A stretch of DNA of 64,000 nucleotides from Hysterangium stoloniferum (GCA_015178975.1 WHVD01000186.1:1-64000); one strand, 5' to 3'; shown: positions 33,878 through 46,771, counted from the first letter of the stretch. Notes: generated by a model not told the origin, from the letters alone. Made by a program: numbers and translations.

Positions 33878-34202
33878 TGTTAGAGTATGAGATACTCCAA
33901 TTAGTAATGATCTCATACCTTGTCTTGTGGTTGATTAGATCCAACCAGTTCACATCATGTGATAGTTATATTTAGTTTAGTGTTCACTTAGTTCTGTGTT
34001 GTGCACACACATTCACTGCACAGACCAGTGCACAGACCATGTATTCTAGTATATAGTTTTCCCCAGCTGAGGAGTGGATCCTCATCTGGAAGCCTAGCTA
34101 TAGCATCGGTTTACTTCACACTGCTCTACTCTTAAGTGGCATTTGCTCCTAGATAGAGAGTCCTCACACTTTGCTCTCCCTTGCTACCAGATTATTTTAA
34201 CA
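33878..34202 (+). mobile_element. Solo LTR (325 bp)
   Basis: Starts TGTTAGAGTATGAGATACTC and ends ATTATTTTAACA, flanked by AAATT at 33873-33877 and 34203-34207. A TATA-like stretch is near 34050. The internal region is absent. The start sequence suggests a Copia-type LTR, but this is a guess. Confidence 0.8.
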
Positions 34203-35301
34203 AAATTGAGTGCCCATCATGGTGACCTTTAATTCACAGCTTCCCCAGTTTTGTTGAAATGGTAATTGAAACTTTAATGGATATTTGTGGGTAACTAGGT
34301 ATTAGGCTATGTATTGTTACAGTTGCTTAGTAATACTTAACCTTTTTTGCTATCAACCATATGTAATGATGCTCACTATCCTCTACTTTCAATAGGTTAT
34401 GGGCCCTGAGGGCTTCTCACTCAGATTAGTCACTCGCAATTTGTTTCCTTCAAGTCATAACTTGCTGTGTCTTGTTATTTACTCATTGTATTCGGATCAA
34501 CAGCTGTATTAAGGCTTAGAAGCTGTTTTATCCACACAGTTTGAGGCATCTTGTTATTTCCTCACTTTGGATCGGTGGGAATATTAAAGCATAGAAGCCG
34601 CTGTATTCACACAGTTGGAGTCTCCACTCGTCATGTCTTGGTATAGGTGGCTGTATTAAGGCTTAGAAGCTGTGGTACTCACACAAATTGAGTCGTTACT
34701 CATCGTATTTTGGTACAGGTGGCCGTATTAAGGCTTAGAAGCCACTGTACCCATAAAGTTCAAGTTACAACTCATCACATTTTGGTTTCATGTAATGCAT
34801 CATTTGTGTAAGCCCTTACACATCACTCAGTTTGCTACCCTTTGTTTTATTTGGGTCTGCCAAGTTGTTATTCATTGTACCCTGTTTTTGCATAACACAT
34901 CATTCATGTAAGCCCTTACTAGGGCTGCGCACTGTGCTGTTGGTCATCGTGGTTGGGTTTCGACAGCACAGTAGATGGTACGGGTGGCACCATCTTGCAC
35001 CATATAGGTATGACCGTAAAGCAGCATGTACGGCACTGTACGGCATGCTTAATCAGTAAATAATCATGTCATCGACCTTATCAACATTCCATCTCCGAGG
35101 CTCAGTTGGTGGTTTCAGTGTCCACTGATAGGCTATCACCTCCAGCAGGACTATCACTACTAGGGTGTCACTTCCTACGAAGGGCCCCTTCAAGTGACAA
35201 ACTACATGCACATTTCACTTGTGTCTCTTGGCTGTTGCCCTGTTTGCCCACTTCAACCTCATTCCCAATTTCACCTATTGGTGGTGTCGAATGTGTGACA
35301 T
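34203..35301. repeat. Spacer with a ~72-bp tandem repeat
   Basis: A unit containing 'gtattaaggcttagaagc' recurs at about 34505, 34580, 34653 and 34725 (steps of 72-76 bp). Two copies of 'catgtaagcccttac'-like sequence follow near 34815 and 34900. The remainder to the next LTR shows no gene. Confidence 0.6.
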
Positions 35302-36042
35302 TGTTAAGAACTGAAAACTGACTAATGTCGGTGGACCGATCAGGACCGATCGGAAGGATTTGGCTTCAGCTTATGTGCTGTGCCCTTGCAGTTATCCGTC
35401 GGGTGTCCTTAAATTTTGGGTGGGCAAAGACTAGTCCTAATGAATACCTCTTGGTGAAACTACTGATCAGGATTGAGGGATAAGTTGAGTGTCAGGCCAA
35501 GGGGTTGGGGACCGAGAGGGGTGAGCACACATGAAGGTGGATAGTGGAAAACTTAGTATGAGATTTCTATAGATGTAAGAGGGTATTCTGAGTTGATATT
35601 CTGATTGCCTAGTAACTACAACTACAGCGGGTTCATATACAAGTATCAGGCGTCTAAAAAACACTAACTAGGAGAAGAGCGGAAAACAGTATTGACAATA
35701 AGCTTGACTAGGAACAGGAAGGTTATGATTAGTTCGGAGGCTGTACATTAACCGAGAGCAGGATTACGAGAAAAGGAAAAAGTCTGAGAGTTACAAATAT
35801 TTTTAGACATGTGTGAAACATAGAGTAGAACAGATCATCATAATGAAAAGGGACATATCAGAGTTTAACCAGATAGTATGAGTATATTTTGATGGGGGCG
35901 TAAATGGAGTTTGATCACCGCGAAGGCATATGTCAGCATCAGGAAACCGATGGCTTCTGATGTGAGGACTTGAGCAATGACTTGAATCGTCAATAGGTGG
36001 TGATAATCTCGCGAACCGTCGGGTTGCGACACGGTCATAACA
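35302..36042 (-). mobile_element. Solo LTR (741 bp)
   Basis: Starts TGTTAAG and ends GTCATAACA, with GACAT on both sides (35297-35301 and 36043-36047). It shares 'ttggcttcagcttatgtgct' and the 'tgtgcccttgc' block with the LTRs at 17060, 25728 and 38780, so it belongs to the same broad gypsy LTR family. Confidence 0.88.
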
Positions 36043-36047
36043 GACAT

Positions 36048-36679
36048 GCTCAATTTAACTCAGCCCTACCCCTCTATTTCAAATCTTTCAAATGTTGTCA
36101 AATCCCCCAATTCTCTTTCGTAGGAGTACTTAGCATTGGACCCTTTTTTTTCATATAAGACACTGCCCGAGAGGTGGTGACACCACTAAGCCTTCCACTT
36201 GTCATTTGGAATGCCACTACCTTCCGTGCCAATGTCAGGTGTGGACCACATTTCTTTGCTATCATCTGTATAACTCATGTACCTGAAAGGCATTGAAGAT
36301 GGCAAGTGCCGTAACTGAGGCCAAAACATGGCAGCCCTGATCGAGGAAGAACAGCTGGATGCAGATGGCCGGCCTGCCAAATGCCATCACTCACAATGGC
36401 AAACTAAACAAAAGCTCAGTTCCCGAATCTCTTCTGGCTTGCTCGCAATATTCTCTGTATTCCAGGTGTGTCCATAATCCAACAATTCATTGTGATAGGT
36501 GACAAACATTACATGTCAGGGTCTGCAGTTGCCATCGAACACATTTTTTTTGGGGGCCACGATACCATTTCGCTGCACCGTGCAAGTCTCCATCCCAAGA
36601 CAATCAAAGTCCTTATGCTGGTCAAGAAGAAGCTTCATTTGGCATGTGCTCAGAGTGCAGCAGCATTGCAGAGTAGTAG
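36048..36679. other. Unassigned sequence
   Basis: Open frames at 36186-36380 (minus) and 36468-36683 (plus) have no recognisable motif. It may include degraded retrotransposon sequence next to the gypsy fragment. Confidence 0.35.
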
Positions 36680-38754
36680 CTAATATGCTTTGCTAGTCCT
36701 ATCTGAATTTTTGTGGTGCTGTATTGTCCCATTTATCGTCAGATGGGACAATGGGTAAATAGGTCCTAAGGGTGGGTTTGAACCAGGCTCAATATTGATT
36801 TTTAAGTCATAAGGCCTATGTGGTGCAAGCCAGTCAGCTTCTGAAAATATCTGCAAAATCATGGTATTTTTTGGGAACTCCTTCCAGGTCCACTTTTAGC
36901 TCAGATAATTCTGGAGTTGCAAAATGTCCAAATGCTTCATCAACTTTTAAGCTGATTGAGAAACACTGCAATCTGTCCAGTTTACTCACCCTAACAAATG
37001 CTGCAGTATTGATGAGAGAGATTTTTGGAAGTTCAGAGGTTTCAGTAGAAGCTGGAGATGCTGTTGAGACCAAAGAGGCTCTGGCCAGATTAGATGCTGC
37101 AGGAGGAATGGAAGTGTCAAGAATCCAGAAATTAATACTGCCCAATACCCAGTCAATCAACAGATTATATCAGGTGAGCCAGTTGTATCCAAGAATGACT
37201 GAACAGCTAGAGTCCAACTGTGTTATGAAAAAGGTAATTATCTGGGATGTTCCACATGGGAACTGGATAGACATGTCACAGGATTGAGTAATTGCCATGT
37301 TGCTAGTGCCATCAAACAGATGCAAAGAAATTGCAGGAACAGAACAGAGTTTCAGATTATCTTTCATGGCAAAGGTAGTATCGACAAAACAGTGTGGAGC
37401 TGGAATCTATCAGAGCTCAGAACACTAAATTTCCAAGAAGGTCAGAAATGAGTTTTACAAATAATGAGTCAGGATTAGAGAGAGTGGATGTGTTGAGATG
37501 GATAATCTCAGAAACACAGAGAGAGTCAATGCAACCCTCTGTCTGTCCAGATTCTGGAGGGTTGCTTACTCTTTTTTCAACTCCATGGCAGGTTTCTCCT
37601 TGGGCATAGAAGCTGTAGTGGAAGTTGCCACACAAGCCTTGGATGACTTAACGGTGCAGTCAGAAACCTTGTGTCCACCTTTTCTGCAGAAAAGACAGAG
37701 ATTGTTGTCCATGTATCATTGTTTCTCCTTTGGGGTGAGTTTTCCATTGGTGCCCAACAAATGGGAAATGTTGGGTTTATCAGAAGTTGATGGTTTTTCC
37801 TTGTTGGATTTCTTGTCTTTCTTCTGATTGGAATTCAATTTGCCAGTATTAGTGCCAGAGCTATTGCCAGAAGACTTTCTAGTCAATGCCTTATTGCCAT
37901 GAGAATGTTCCATCAGATTTTCTCAGGAAATTTCTGCTTTTCATTCCCATAGCAGGCATTGGATGTCTGAGCTTTCATCTGCATGAGTTGGAGAGTTTTT
38001 GGCTTTCCATCTTTGCAGATGGCATCCTTTAGGTGTGATGGAAGACCCATATATGTAGAAATGGTGTCTGAGGGCAGAAGTGTTCCATCCACAGCATGCA
38101 GCAAAGGTATTGAACTTGACAAAATAATCAGAAACTCGTTGATTGTCCTTCATCTTAAGTGCCATTAGTTTGTTTTCTGCTTCACCAGATTGCTTGTGGT
38201 TAGTTTCCAGTTCTTCCACAAATGCATCCTAGTCATCGAGCCATATGGGGTTTCCTTGGGGATTCTGGATAGTCCAGGGTCGAACCAATCCTGAGCAGTA
38301 TGGTTAAGATATGAGAGTGCAAAGTTGACTTTTCAACTGTCAGATTTGAATGCAGTCAATCATGGAAACTGAAACAGCATTGACAAAGGAAATTCTTCAA
38401 TTTCTTTGGATCTTTTCGGGTAAATGGTTCAGGTTCTTTGACTCCAGTACAGGAATATTCTTTGTTTTCCTCAGTGGATTTCAGATAGTCAGTGAATTTC
38501 ACAATGGAGTTGATAAACATCATTTCAGTTGGTTCATCAGAAGATTTCTTTGCTTATTTTTCCAGTTGTTCTTCTATGTCATCATTGGAAACTTTGGAGG
38601 TGTTGGGATCTTTCACTACCTCAGTGACTTCTTCGACAGAAGCTGATGCTATTGGCTGAGCTGGGGTTTCAGGTTGAGTGGTATAAAGTTGCAATGGGGA
38701 TTGAAGTTGGGATGGTCCTTCAGCAGCTTTGTGTTTGGGACCCATAATGAGCAA
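36680..38754 (-). pseudogene. Ty3/gypsy gag-protease-RT(start), truncated
   Basis: Minus-strand retrotransposon remnant directly downstream of its 5' LTR (38780-39269). Gag starts near 38754 ('MGPKHKAAEGPSQLQSP') and continues at 38219-37941 ('KMKDNQRVSDYFVKFNTFAA'). A CCHC knuckle 'CLFCRKGGHKVSDC' lies near 37700-37655. The protease end 'CSVILGYNWLT' is near 37200-37170. The linker to reverse transcriptase, 'VPKKYHDFADIFRSEADWLA', is near 36890-36830, and the homology stops at about 36680. Several stops and frame changes are present. RT catalytic, RNase H and integrase domains and the 3' LTR are missing. Confidence 0.85.
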
Positions 38755-38779
38755 GTCACAGAGTTCAGATCTGATATAC

Positions 38780-39269
38780 TGTTAAGTGCTGTGTTGGGAA
38801 CTTAGGTCAGGATATTGGCATCAGCTTATGTGCTGCACCTCTATGCAAATGCTCCGAAGTCCTTAATTTCAGAGACAGGATTTACATTGGAAGGATACAG
38901 ATATTCAGAGTTCCAAAGAGTTCTAAATATCAAGTGCATAGAAAGAAAGAAGGAATAAGAAACTAAGTTGATATCAGATCTACATAAGGTAAAGTACAAA
39001 TTTGCAGAAACTAATATAGGTTCTCTTGTTATTGTACTACAAACTAAGATCACAATAAGATGGATTTGGTAGTATTATGAAATGGGAATACAACAAGCAA
39101 ATGAGTGCTTGTTGACTGACAAGTTACCAAATGTGGAACAAGGATGAGATCTGAAAGTATAGGAACTATAAATGTTCCATAGTCAGAAGTTGGGATCAGA
39201 TATTGAGGTGGGAAGTCAGAGGTTTCGGGTAATATCAGATGTTGAAGTATCCAGGAACAGGTCATAACA
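38780..39269 (-). mobile_element. 5' LTR of the truncated gypsy element (490 bp)
   Basis: Starts TGTTAAG and ends GGTCATAACA, reading in minus orientation into the gag frame. The sequence just inside it on the minus strand ('gtatatcagatctgaact') is where a primer-binding site is expected, though the tRNA match is poor. It is related to the solo LTRs at 17060, 25728 and 35302. Confidence 0.8.
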
Positions 39270-40545
39270 CCCACCCTCTGATGATTTGTCTGTGAGAATA
39301 GTAGCCATGGATCAAAGGAGTAAAAGAATTGGCATCCAGTAAGGAGAGATGTCAAACCAGGCCCATACCCTGTTGAATAAGAAATCTTATAGCATTGTAA
39401 CTGTCTCATATACATATAGTGATAATGGACTATTGTAACTATACAGTACAGCCTCATTTATATATATTTTCTTGATTATGTAGGCACTAGGGGAGTTGGG
39501 GAGATACGCCCAAGAACAAAGGGCAGAAGAACCTTTATGTATGTCTCAGGTCATATTGCCCCCTGATCAGGAAAAGCAGGAATGGTGTTTTCCTCACCTT
39601 CCAACAATATGTTCTCCTGTGGGCATTTTAGTGTGAACATACTCAAACATTTCATATGTCCTCATTTTGCACTATGTTCTTACATAATCATACACATCAG
39701 TCCTTCAATATCAGCTTTTCTTGGATGTCTTACTGACATTTAGAGATAGTGTGTTTCTTCCAAATAATATTTAGGCAAGCAAAGTGTTTATTTCAATATT
39801 CTAAGACACCACAACCAACATACAAAGCTAAATCTAGTGTGCTTCCTTTTCCTACAACCCTCATCAATAAAATGCCCACAATTCCAACTAGAATATTATT
39901 TGTTGCAAAAAGACAATTTCAACAGTGATTCAGTTTCAAGAGGGTAATAGATTGTTTCTACTATTTTTTTCTCTAGACTGGAAACCATTGATAATGAATG
40001 CATATTCCATTGTCTATGTAGTATGGGCTCTTACCATAGTGTGCCTGAAAAAGGTGTCAAGAGTAGTTTGTTTTGAGTTAATAGAGTCTTCATGGACCAA
40101 ATGGGCATGAAATTTGTGCAGCAGATGATCCAACTTGAGATTGTCGGATGGACTTGCCCTAAAAGTCATGAATCATTTAGAGCTCGTTGGACAATGGGCC
40201 TCCAAGCCGTCATCATGATCCAGTCCCATTTGATGACCACTGCCATGATTGCTGTGCCACATATTAATACCGCCGGCACAAAGAGAGAAGAAAACAAAAT
40301 GAACGGACAAGGATGAGACAAAGGAGACATGGAAAAAAAAATGTAGTTCACAAATACACCTCATGACACCTTCGTCCTGCATCTCTGCTCTTTCTCTTCT
40401 CTGTCGGGCTCAGCAGGGGCTCAGTAAATAAAATAATCAGAGTCCTGCTACTCAACTCACACAAAGTATATTCGACCAGTGCAAACAAACAATTTTAAAC
40501 CAAATAAAAACCCTACGGAACTATCCAGGGTCTGATTTTCACTTC
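39270..40545. other. Unassigned AT-rich sequence
   Basis: No gene, repeat or RNA was recognised. Small open frames on both strands near 39925-40380 overlap and have no motif. Confidence 0.4.
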
Positions 40546-41399
40546 ACCATGTGAGGGCCATGGGAAAGTGCTGTGCAGGTGTCGTGACTGCCGCAACTGC
40601 CGTGAACACCTCAAAATGCCTTCAAAGACACATTTACCTAGCATAAAATAGACATAGTTTTGTCTATGTTCTTCATAATATATCAATCTGTTCATTGGGG
40701 CCCTGTTAATTTACTTTAAGACTGGGTTTGGATGTTTAAAATTGTAAATAGTCCTTTTTTGAAGAGCATATATCATTTAAAATGGTATTTTGAGTATTAC
40801 CATTCAAAATATAGCTATGTTTTAGTTTGAAGCCAAAATGTATATTTGCGGCAATTGTCCACTTTTCGCGGCACCCCTCACAGCAGTGCGCAGCACCCCC
40901 ACAGTGAGATTCAATGTCAGAGTTTGAAATTTTTTCGAGCCTCGACAGTCAACCTCTCCAATTCTTGAGCCAAATCACACTATATCTTTTGGTGACACTC
41001 TGATCAGCTTCTCTATTCATCCAGTGTTATAGAGCATTGTTTCTTTCCAATTATTCTACACTTCTGTAAGAGTTTTGGGAATCTCTTGCTTTGGAAAGAT
41101 ACTATCCATTCTCTTAGATAGCCATCTCTTTTCCTTCTCTGCTGGTGGAATATCATATCAGTCAAGAAGCATCATCTGTGGACACTTTGGATCCCTGTGA
41201 ATGTATACTTTGGAAGTCTTGGCTTACTGGATCACTTACACTGCGTATTAGACTTTTTGAAATTTATTCAGCCATTCCTCTTATCTGGGAACTATCTCTC
41301 TTATTTCTCTAATGGTATATTATTATAATACCTTTTGAATTAATTCTTATATACTATTTATATAGTTTCTGTTCCATTATTTCCACAAGTTATTTGGAT

Positions 41400-43465
41400 T
41401 TCATTCCAGGCCTGATATTGTCAATATCAAAGACTGTGAACCAACAATATCTACCCCTGGAAAAGGTATGCCAAGTTTCCTTTAATCATTTCTATGTTTT
41501 ACTAAATTATATATGTAGTTGCTGGACTATTCAATCATGAACCTTATCCACCTAGGATGTTACCTGGTTATGACCTGGAAGGTACAAGTTATACTCAATT
41601 ATTTAATACAGAATAATTAATTCATTATTGATAGGAAATCCTTTTGGTTATTTTTTAAATCCAAATAACATTACTCCATCTATATTCACCTTACCTCACA
41701 CTATCCCTGATGATATTGCTTCCAAGCCACCAAAGCCCAAAATTACCATTACTACTCCCTCAGTTCCCTTATCAAAACCAGAGCAATCATCACCATCTCC
41801 CAACTTCATGTCTAGGAATCATCTCAAGGCTCTACAACCATCTATTGGACCAATGGAGAATAGAAAAGTTCAAGACTGTGATGGATGGCCTGATGGTGAA
41901 TGGTCATATCAGTTTACACATTCTGAATATGAAGCCCTCAACAAGTTATCTGTTCACTGGGCAACTGTAGTGCTAGGTGGGGATAAACACCATGATATAA
42001 ATTCTCCAACTTTAGATCATGGAAAGCATACAAAACATAAATGTTTGGGTATCATACATTGGAAAAATCCTGACTGTGATATTATCATTCAGCCTCAGAC
42101 TAGAGATACTGGTATTCAAAAACAATTAAACTGCAGTTGTGACTGTGGATGGAATTTACAACATGTGATATGCAATGTATTGTCCACAATTATTCATTAT
42201 AAGAATGGGATTATGTATCACAATGGTGGGACACACCTTCACCAATGACCTACTCATAGACTCCATCTTCTTGCCAATGAAAGATCTCAGCTCCACAAAA
42301 TATTTCAGCAACATCCAAAAATGGGATCACTACAATTAGCTGTTGGTATTCCTGGATTTTCTGGTCCAGGTAAATCTGTCACAGAGATATCCCCAGTTCT
42401 ATTAAATGTTGATCGTGTTCAGTATGAGAAGAAAATTGTTCACAAAGGAAATAATATTATTGGAGGGACTGCAGAATCAGGATTAGAACAGCTAGCTGAG
42501 TTTGGATCTCGTCATTCTGATTTTCTACGCTATAGTGAGGTTGGACCAACTACAATCCTTGTACTTCAAACTTCTTGGATGGAGCTACAAATAATGCTAG
42601 ATGTTGTTTAGTATGATGCTGTCCATGGATTTGTCTCTGATGCTGCACATGGTTATTGGAGAATGAGTGATTGGGTACTTATAGTATCATCTGTATATTC
42701 TCGACATCTTTATTGTTGGGTTCCATTTCTCTTCTCAGCAGCTAATGGCACCACTTCCAATCATTATCAAATACACTTTCTAATGCTGTTTCAAAGTATT
42801 GCCTCTCAATGTCAGAAGCAGGGACACCAATTAACTGATGAAATGTTTGCATGTGTTGTTGATTTCAGTCAAGCTCAAGCAAATGGCTTTGTGGAGGCTT
42901 TTATTCAGTTTTGGTCAACTATGGAAGGAAATACACGAAATAATGAGGAATTAAATAAGGCAGCAAATTCACTTTTGAAAGGATGCTATCAGCATTTTTG
43001 TACTGGCATCACTCATCTCAAAAGATTAGTGGTGTGGTACAGCCCCAGCTACAGGACACTTTTGAATCATGTGCTCTAGGTTTGTTAGAGGCTATCAATG
43101 AAGAGGCCTTTAAAGCACATGCTGCAGCACTTATACGTGACTTTCCAGGTGTTAAAAACTGGATACAATGGTGGCAGCAGGACAGAAATTCCCAAATGCT
43201 TTTTAAGCCATTTCGAACCATGAAAGAAGATCTCTGGGAGCGACTACCAGATACTACAAATGCTGAAGAAGCCATGCATTTTAGACTTTACAGTGGGCTT
43301 GGTCACAATTTAGGACTAATGGAAGGTCTAGAAGGATTATTTTCATTTGTGAATCTTTTAGAGATGCAGGGTATTTCCAAGCAATCAGGGATACCAGTGG
43401 CATATGGGACTATGAAACCTTGGACTAAGAATGCTCATTGGTTAGGACAAACTAAAGTCCACTGA
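41400..43465 (+). pseudogene. MULE transposase: GCM/WRKY-type zinc finger plus DDE core
   Basis: The frame begins upstream of an intron-like GT...AG pair (41582-41633) and continues 'GNPFGYFLNPNN'. A WRKY-GCM1-type zinc finger is at about 42027-42170 ('KHKCLGIIHWKNPDCDIIIQ' ... 'CDCGWNLQHVIC'), a DNA-binding fold known in fungal MULEs. The catalytic core follows: 'YDAVHGFVSDAAHGYWRMSD' (42612-42671), 'CVVDFSQAQANGF' (42852-42890) and, after a one-base frame change near 43030, 'DTTNAEEAMHFRLYSGLGHN' (43252-43311). These are the likely D, D and E regions. Stops occur at 42246 (TGA), 42609 (TAG where the other copy has CAG) and 43463 (TGA, probably from CGA). This copy cannot make an intact transposase. 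Confidence 0.82.
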
Positions 43466-44740
43466 AATCCAATTTCTAAAAGATTTCAAAATGATGGTGA
43501 TCCACCAGATACTGCTAAGGCACTTATCCTTGGTACCAAAGGCAAGAAAAAGAAATCTGTCTTTATTCCAGGATACCAATGGAAAGAAAACTCTTGTTGG
43601 TTGGATACTTCCCTTGAACTCATATACCAGGCAGTTGATCACCATTGGCAAGCATTACGTCAAGATTTTTCACAACTGGATACCCAGTTATTACTCTCAT
43701 TTTTATACCATATTTTTGAAGAGCGTTTAATTACTGTTGGTGGGATATTCAATAGTCAAGAGAATATATTGATTTCTACCAAACATGATCAATTACATGA
43801 ACAACTCCTTCAAAAGAGGTTTATCAAAACAATTAATGAGCCTGATGTTCTTATGGGTTGGTTTGAGAGGGCTATTGGAGAGTTTCATAGCCATTCTTGT
43901 GATAATGCAACACTTCCATTTCTTGAAGCCCAAATAATCCAACTCCACTCTTGTAAAGCCCAACAAGAGGCCCATTATCAACTCACCAGCCTGCCAAAGA
44001 CACGAACAGTTCACTACCTTCAACTCAAACACTACCAGATGGCAAATGGCAATTTGCAATCATGGTTATACTCACAGGTTCTTCCAAGCTCAGATCATAT
44101 AGAATCTTGTTGGAAAAGGTGTACAAGTGAACAGATATGCAAGAGTACACCCTCTATAATGGAAATCTGGATACACATTCCTATCATGCTTATTTTGTCC
44201 CAGAGACATGGTGTCTGCCTAAACAGCTCAAATTATTTCAGAATTCAAGCCATCTTGAAGGTCTCCACTATAACCTTGTAGGCAAAGCTATCTATTCACC
44301 ATCTGTTCAACACTTTACATCAAGGTTCCATAATGGCAATGCTATCTATGAGCATGATGGTTTACATCATTCAGGATCCTCAGTAAAAATACAAAAAAGT
44401 ACTATATCACGATACCTTGAAGAGAAGATTCAAACAGTTTCAGGTACATCTTCATATACTAATGCTGTTATATATGTATTGCAAGGTGGAATTAAAGCTC
44501 AGGAAGAGTTTCAGAAAATCCAAAACAAAGTCTTGGCTAATCACCATATTCTTGTAAACTATAATTCTCCAACAACACTCCCTCAGGCCACTCTAAATCC
44601 TACTATCTTTTCTCTATTTCCATCAGAGAAATGCTTTTGGCTTACAAATCCCAGTAGACTGGATATTCAAGATTATATTTGTATATCATCACAAGACATT
44701 CTTCATGTGCCTCCAAAGCAAATTAAAATCACCCCAAATG
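43466..44740 (+). pseudogene. USP-like cysteine peptidase region of the MULE
   Basis: In frame with the transposase after the TGA at 43463, the sequence reads 'GYQWKENSCWLDTSLELIYQ' (43573-43632), like the Cys box of ubiquitin-specific peptidases. After a frame change near 44130 comes 'HYNLVGKAIYSPSVQHFTSR' (44263-44322) and 'NAIYEHDGLHHSG' (44338-44376). This resembles the His box (GHF/Y) and the following Asp of the same fold. A ubiquitin- or SUMO-peptidase domain joined to a MULE transposase is known in plants with ULP1 and OTU types; a USP-like one here is my inference from these two boxes. An alternative is another papain-like fold. Confidence 0.6.
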
Positions 44741-45189
44741 CACATACCACACTCAAGAGACAACACAGCAATCAATCTCATATATCAATCCAAGCTGATG
44801 AAGATGATGAGGCATCCTATCCCCAACAGAAGCATCCTCAAAGATACCTTCAAAGAGTAGAGTCTGATAGTGAAGGCCAGGTAGTCATTCATAAAACAAA
44901 GCCCAAAAGACTTCCAAAACCTGTGTCTATGTCTACCTTATCTCCAATACCTGAGATTACTGGGATAAGTTCTAGTGCTTCAGTATTTCCAATCTCATGT
45001 CACTGTGGACACACTGGTGATGGTAATGAGGAAGCAGCTCAGGGGTTTACAAATGACTATATTCACTGTGATGAATGTCATAATTGGTCTCATATTGCTT
45101 GTCAACGTGAAGCAAGAGCTAGTAACCTTGGAAATAAGCCATTCATTTGTGATGAATGTGATATGGTTCAGATTCAACTGGCATTGTGA
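44741..45189 (+). pseudogene. PHD finger region of the MULE
   Basis: In the same frame as the peptidase His box, a low-complexity acidic and basic linker ('QADEDDEASYPQQKHPQRYL') leads to a Cys4-His-Cys3 finger. Its pieces are 'CHCGHTGDG' (44998-45024), 'DYIHCDECHNWSHIACQR' (45055-45108) and 'KPFICDECD' (45136-45162). The C-x-C, C-x2-C, H-x2-C, C-x2-C spacing is that of a PHD domain, which binds histone H3 tails. The frame ends with TGA at 45187-45189. Confidence 0.75.
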
Positions 45190-45356
45190 CCTCGATCAGA
45201 GCAGTATGTGAAATGGTTTTAACATTTGGATAACCTCTTACAGATGTGTTTTAAATAGTTCAAGAGCTCAACAGCTAAAAATCCATGTTATTAAACCTTT
45301 GCACAAGCGTCTCTTGTAAGTTTCCAAGTCAAATTCACTTTCAATTGTCTTAATTC

Positions 45357-46243
45357 ATGTTAATCACATTTAGACCTGGTTTGGGTGCCCTTGCCCAACA
45401 TGGGAAGTATTATTATCCTGTGCGGCTAATTCGACTTGATCATGATTCTGATCCCAAAAGATGGCATGTGAAATGGTGGCGACACAATCACTATCATAAT
45501 CTATCTCCAACAGAGTCATGGATTCCAGAACATGATGTCATTGACTCCTTGTGGAGAGACCAGAAGAACAGATGGCAAATTAGAGTAAGCTATTTAAAGT
45601 TATTTGTAGTTATTAAAAGAACTTAAGTTTGACTTTTATAGTTGGGAAAATGGGATTTGGTATGCTCATTACCAGATGAAGATGACAAGATCTTGGATTA
45701 CCTTCATTATCCATCATCTCCAATGTTTGATACTCTTCTGAAACCTCACCTTCTATTCCTTAACAAGCTGGTGAAGACACCAAAACAAGTTAGAAGAGAA
45801 GAATGTCCTGCTCTGGATTACTTGTACACTGGGAAGGCTATGTCTGAGTTGAAGGCTGAATCTACCTACCTTAAAAACCATGTCATATTGTTTTCTGGAA
45901 ATATCTCTTCAATACAAATTGCCATGATACATTATTGGCTGCATATGAACCTAGACTCTGGTGCAAGGAACAAGGATAAATGGATCCAGCGAGTACCTGC
46001 AGCCCATGCGATGACTCTTCTTATCCTGAAACAGTCTTATACTCAATTATCCCCTGATGGCCCACCTTTTGAGGATCTTCCCACACATACACAACTATTT
46101 CAAGACCTATTGAAGCACTCATGGTATATACAGATAGCCAGGTACCACTATTCCCTGCCATAGATGTTGACAAAGAAGCCATCAGATTACTTGAACATGA
46201 AATGTTTGAGACTTCAAAAGCAGCAGGGCCTGCCAGCTTTCAA
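45357..46243 (+). pseudogene. PWWP/Tudor-like module and C-terminal region of the MULE
   Basis: The first exon-like frame, 45357-45590, reads 'HGKYYYPVRLIRLDHDSDPK', 'RWHVKWWRHNHYHNLSPTES' and 'WIPEHDVIDSLWRDQKNRWQ', a beta-rich sequence with aromatic residues like PWWP or Tudor readers. A GTAAGC...TATAG intron (about 45585-45641) joins it to 'LGKWDLVCSLPDEDDK', which runs on to a TAG at 46161. Further homologous codons ('DKEAIRLLEHEMFETSKAAG') follow after that stop. The reader assignment is by pattern only. Confidence 0.5.
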
Positions 46244-46771
46244 CAATGGGGATTGGATGCAGGTAATCATCAGAATAAATGAGTCCATATACATTTATTC
46301 CCTACTCTTGGAATGAATGTGATATTCCTGAACCAGAGGAGACTGAATATCAGGTATTTTAGTATCAATTTCAAAATATGATATAGATTAATACTCATAC
46401 TTTCATATAGCATGGGCCAGAATTTAGTGAAGGCAGTGAAGCAGACACTCAAGAGCCCCACATTTTCCCTCTAAATAGACCAAAACCCCAACCAGCTCAG
46501 AAGCGCAAAGGAGAGGGACTGTGCAAGGAAGCTGTATTTGAGAAGCAGTCTGAAAGAATACTCAGAAAATGACCCAGGCTGAATTATAAAGAGACTTAGG
46601 GTATAAAATGTTTTAATGCAAATAAAAAGGTTTTCTGTACATAATATTCATTTTTTTTTAAGACATACATACAATATAATATAGAACTTCTAAAACATAA
46701 TATTTGACATTTTTTTGAGTCTTGGCCCCCTGACATAGAGCCTCCTTTGCCCTCTTTGCTTAGATCTTAAC

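Noticed and set aside
36772-36790. B-box-like 'gggtttgaaccag' suggesting a tRNA
   Set aside because: No cloverleaf can be built around it; it is coding sequence of the gypsy RT linker on the minus strand.
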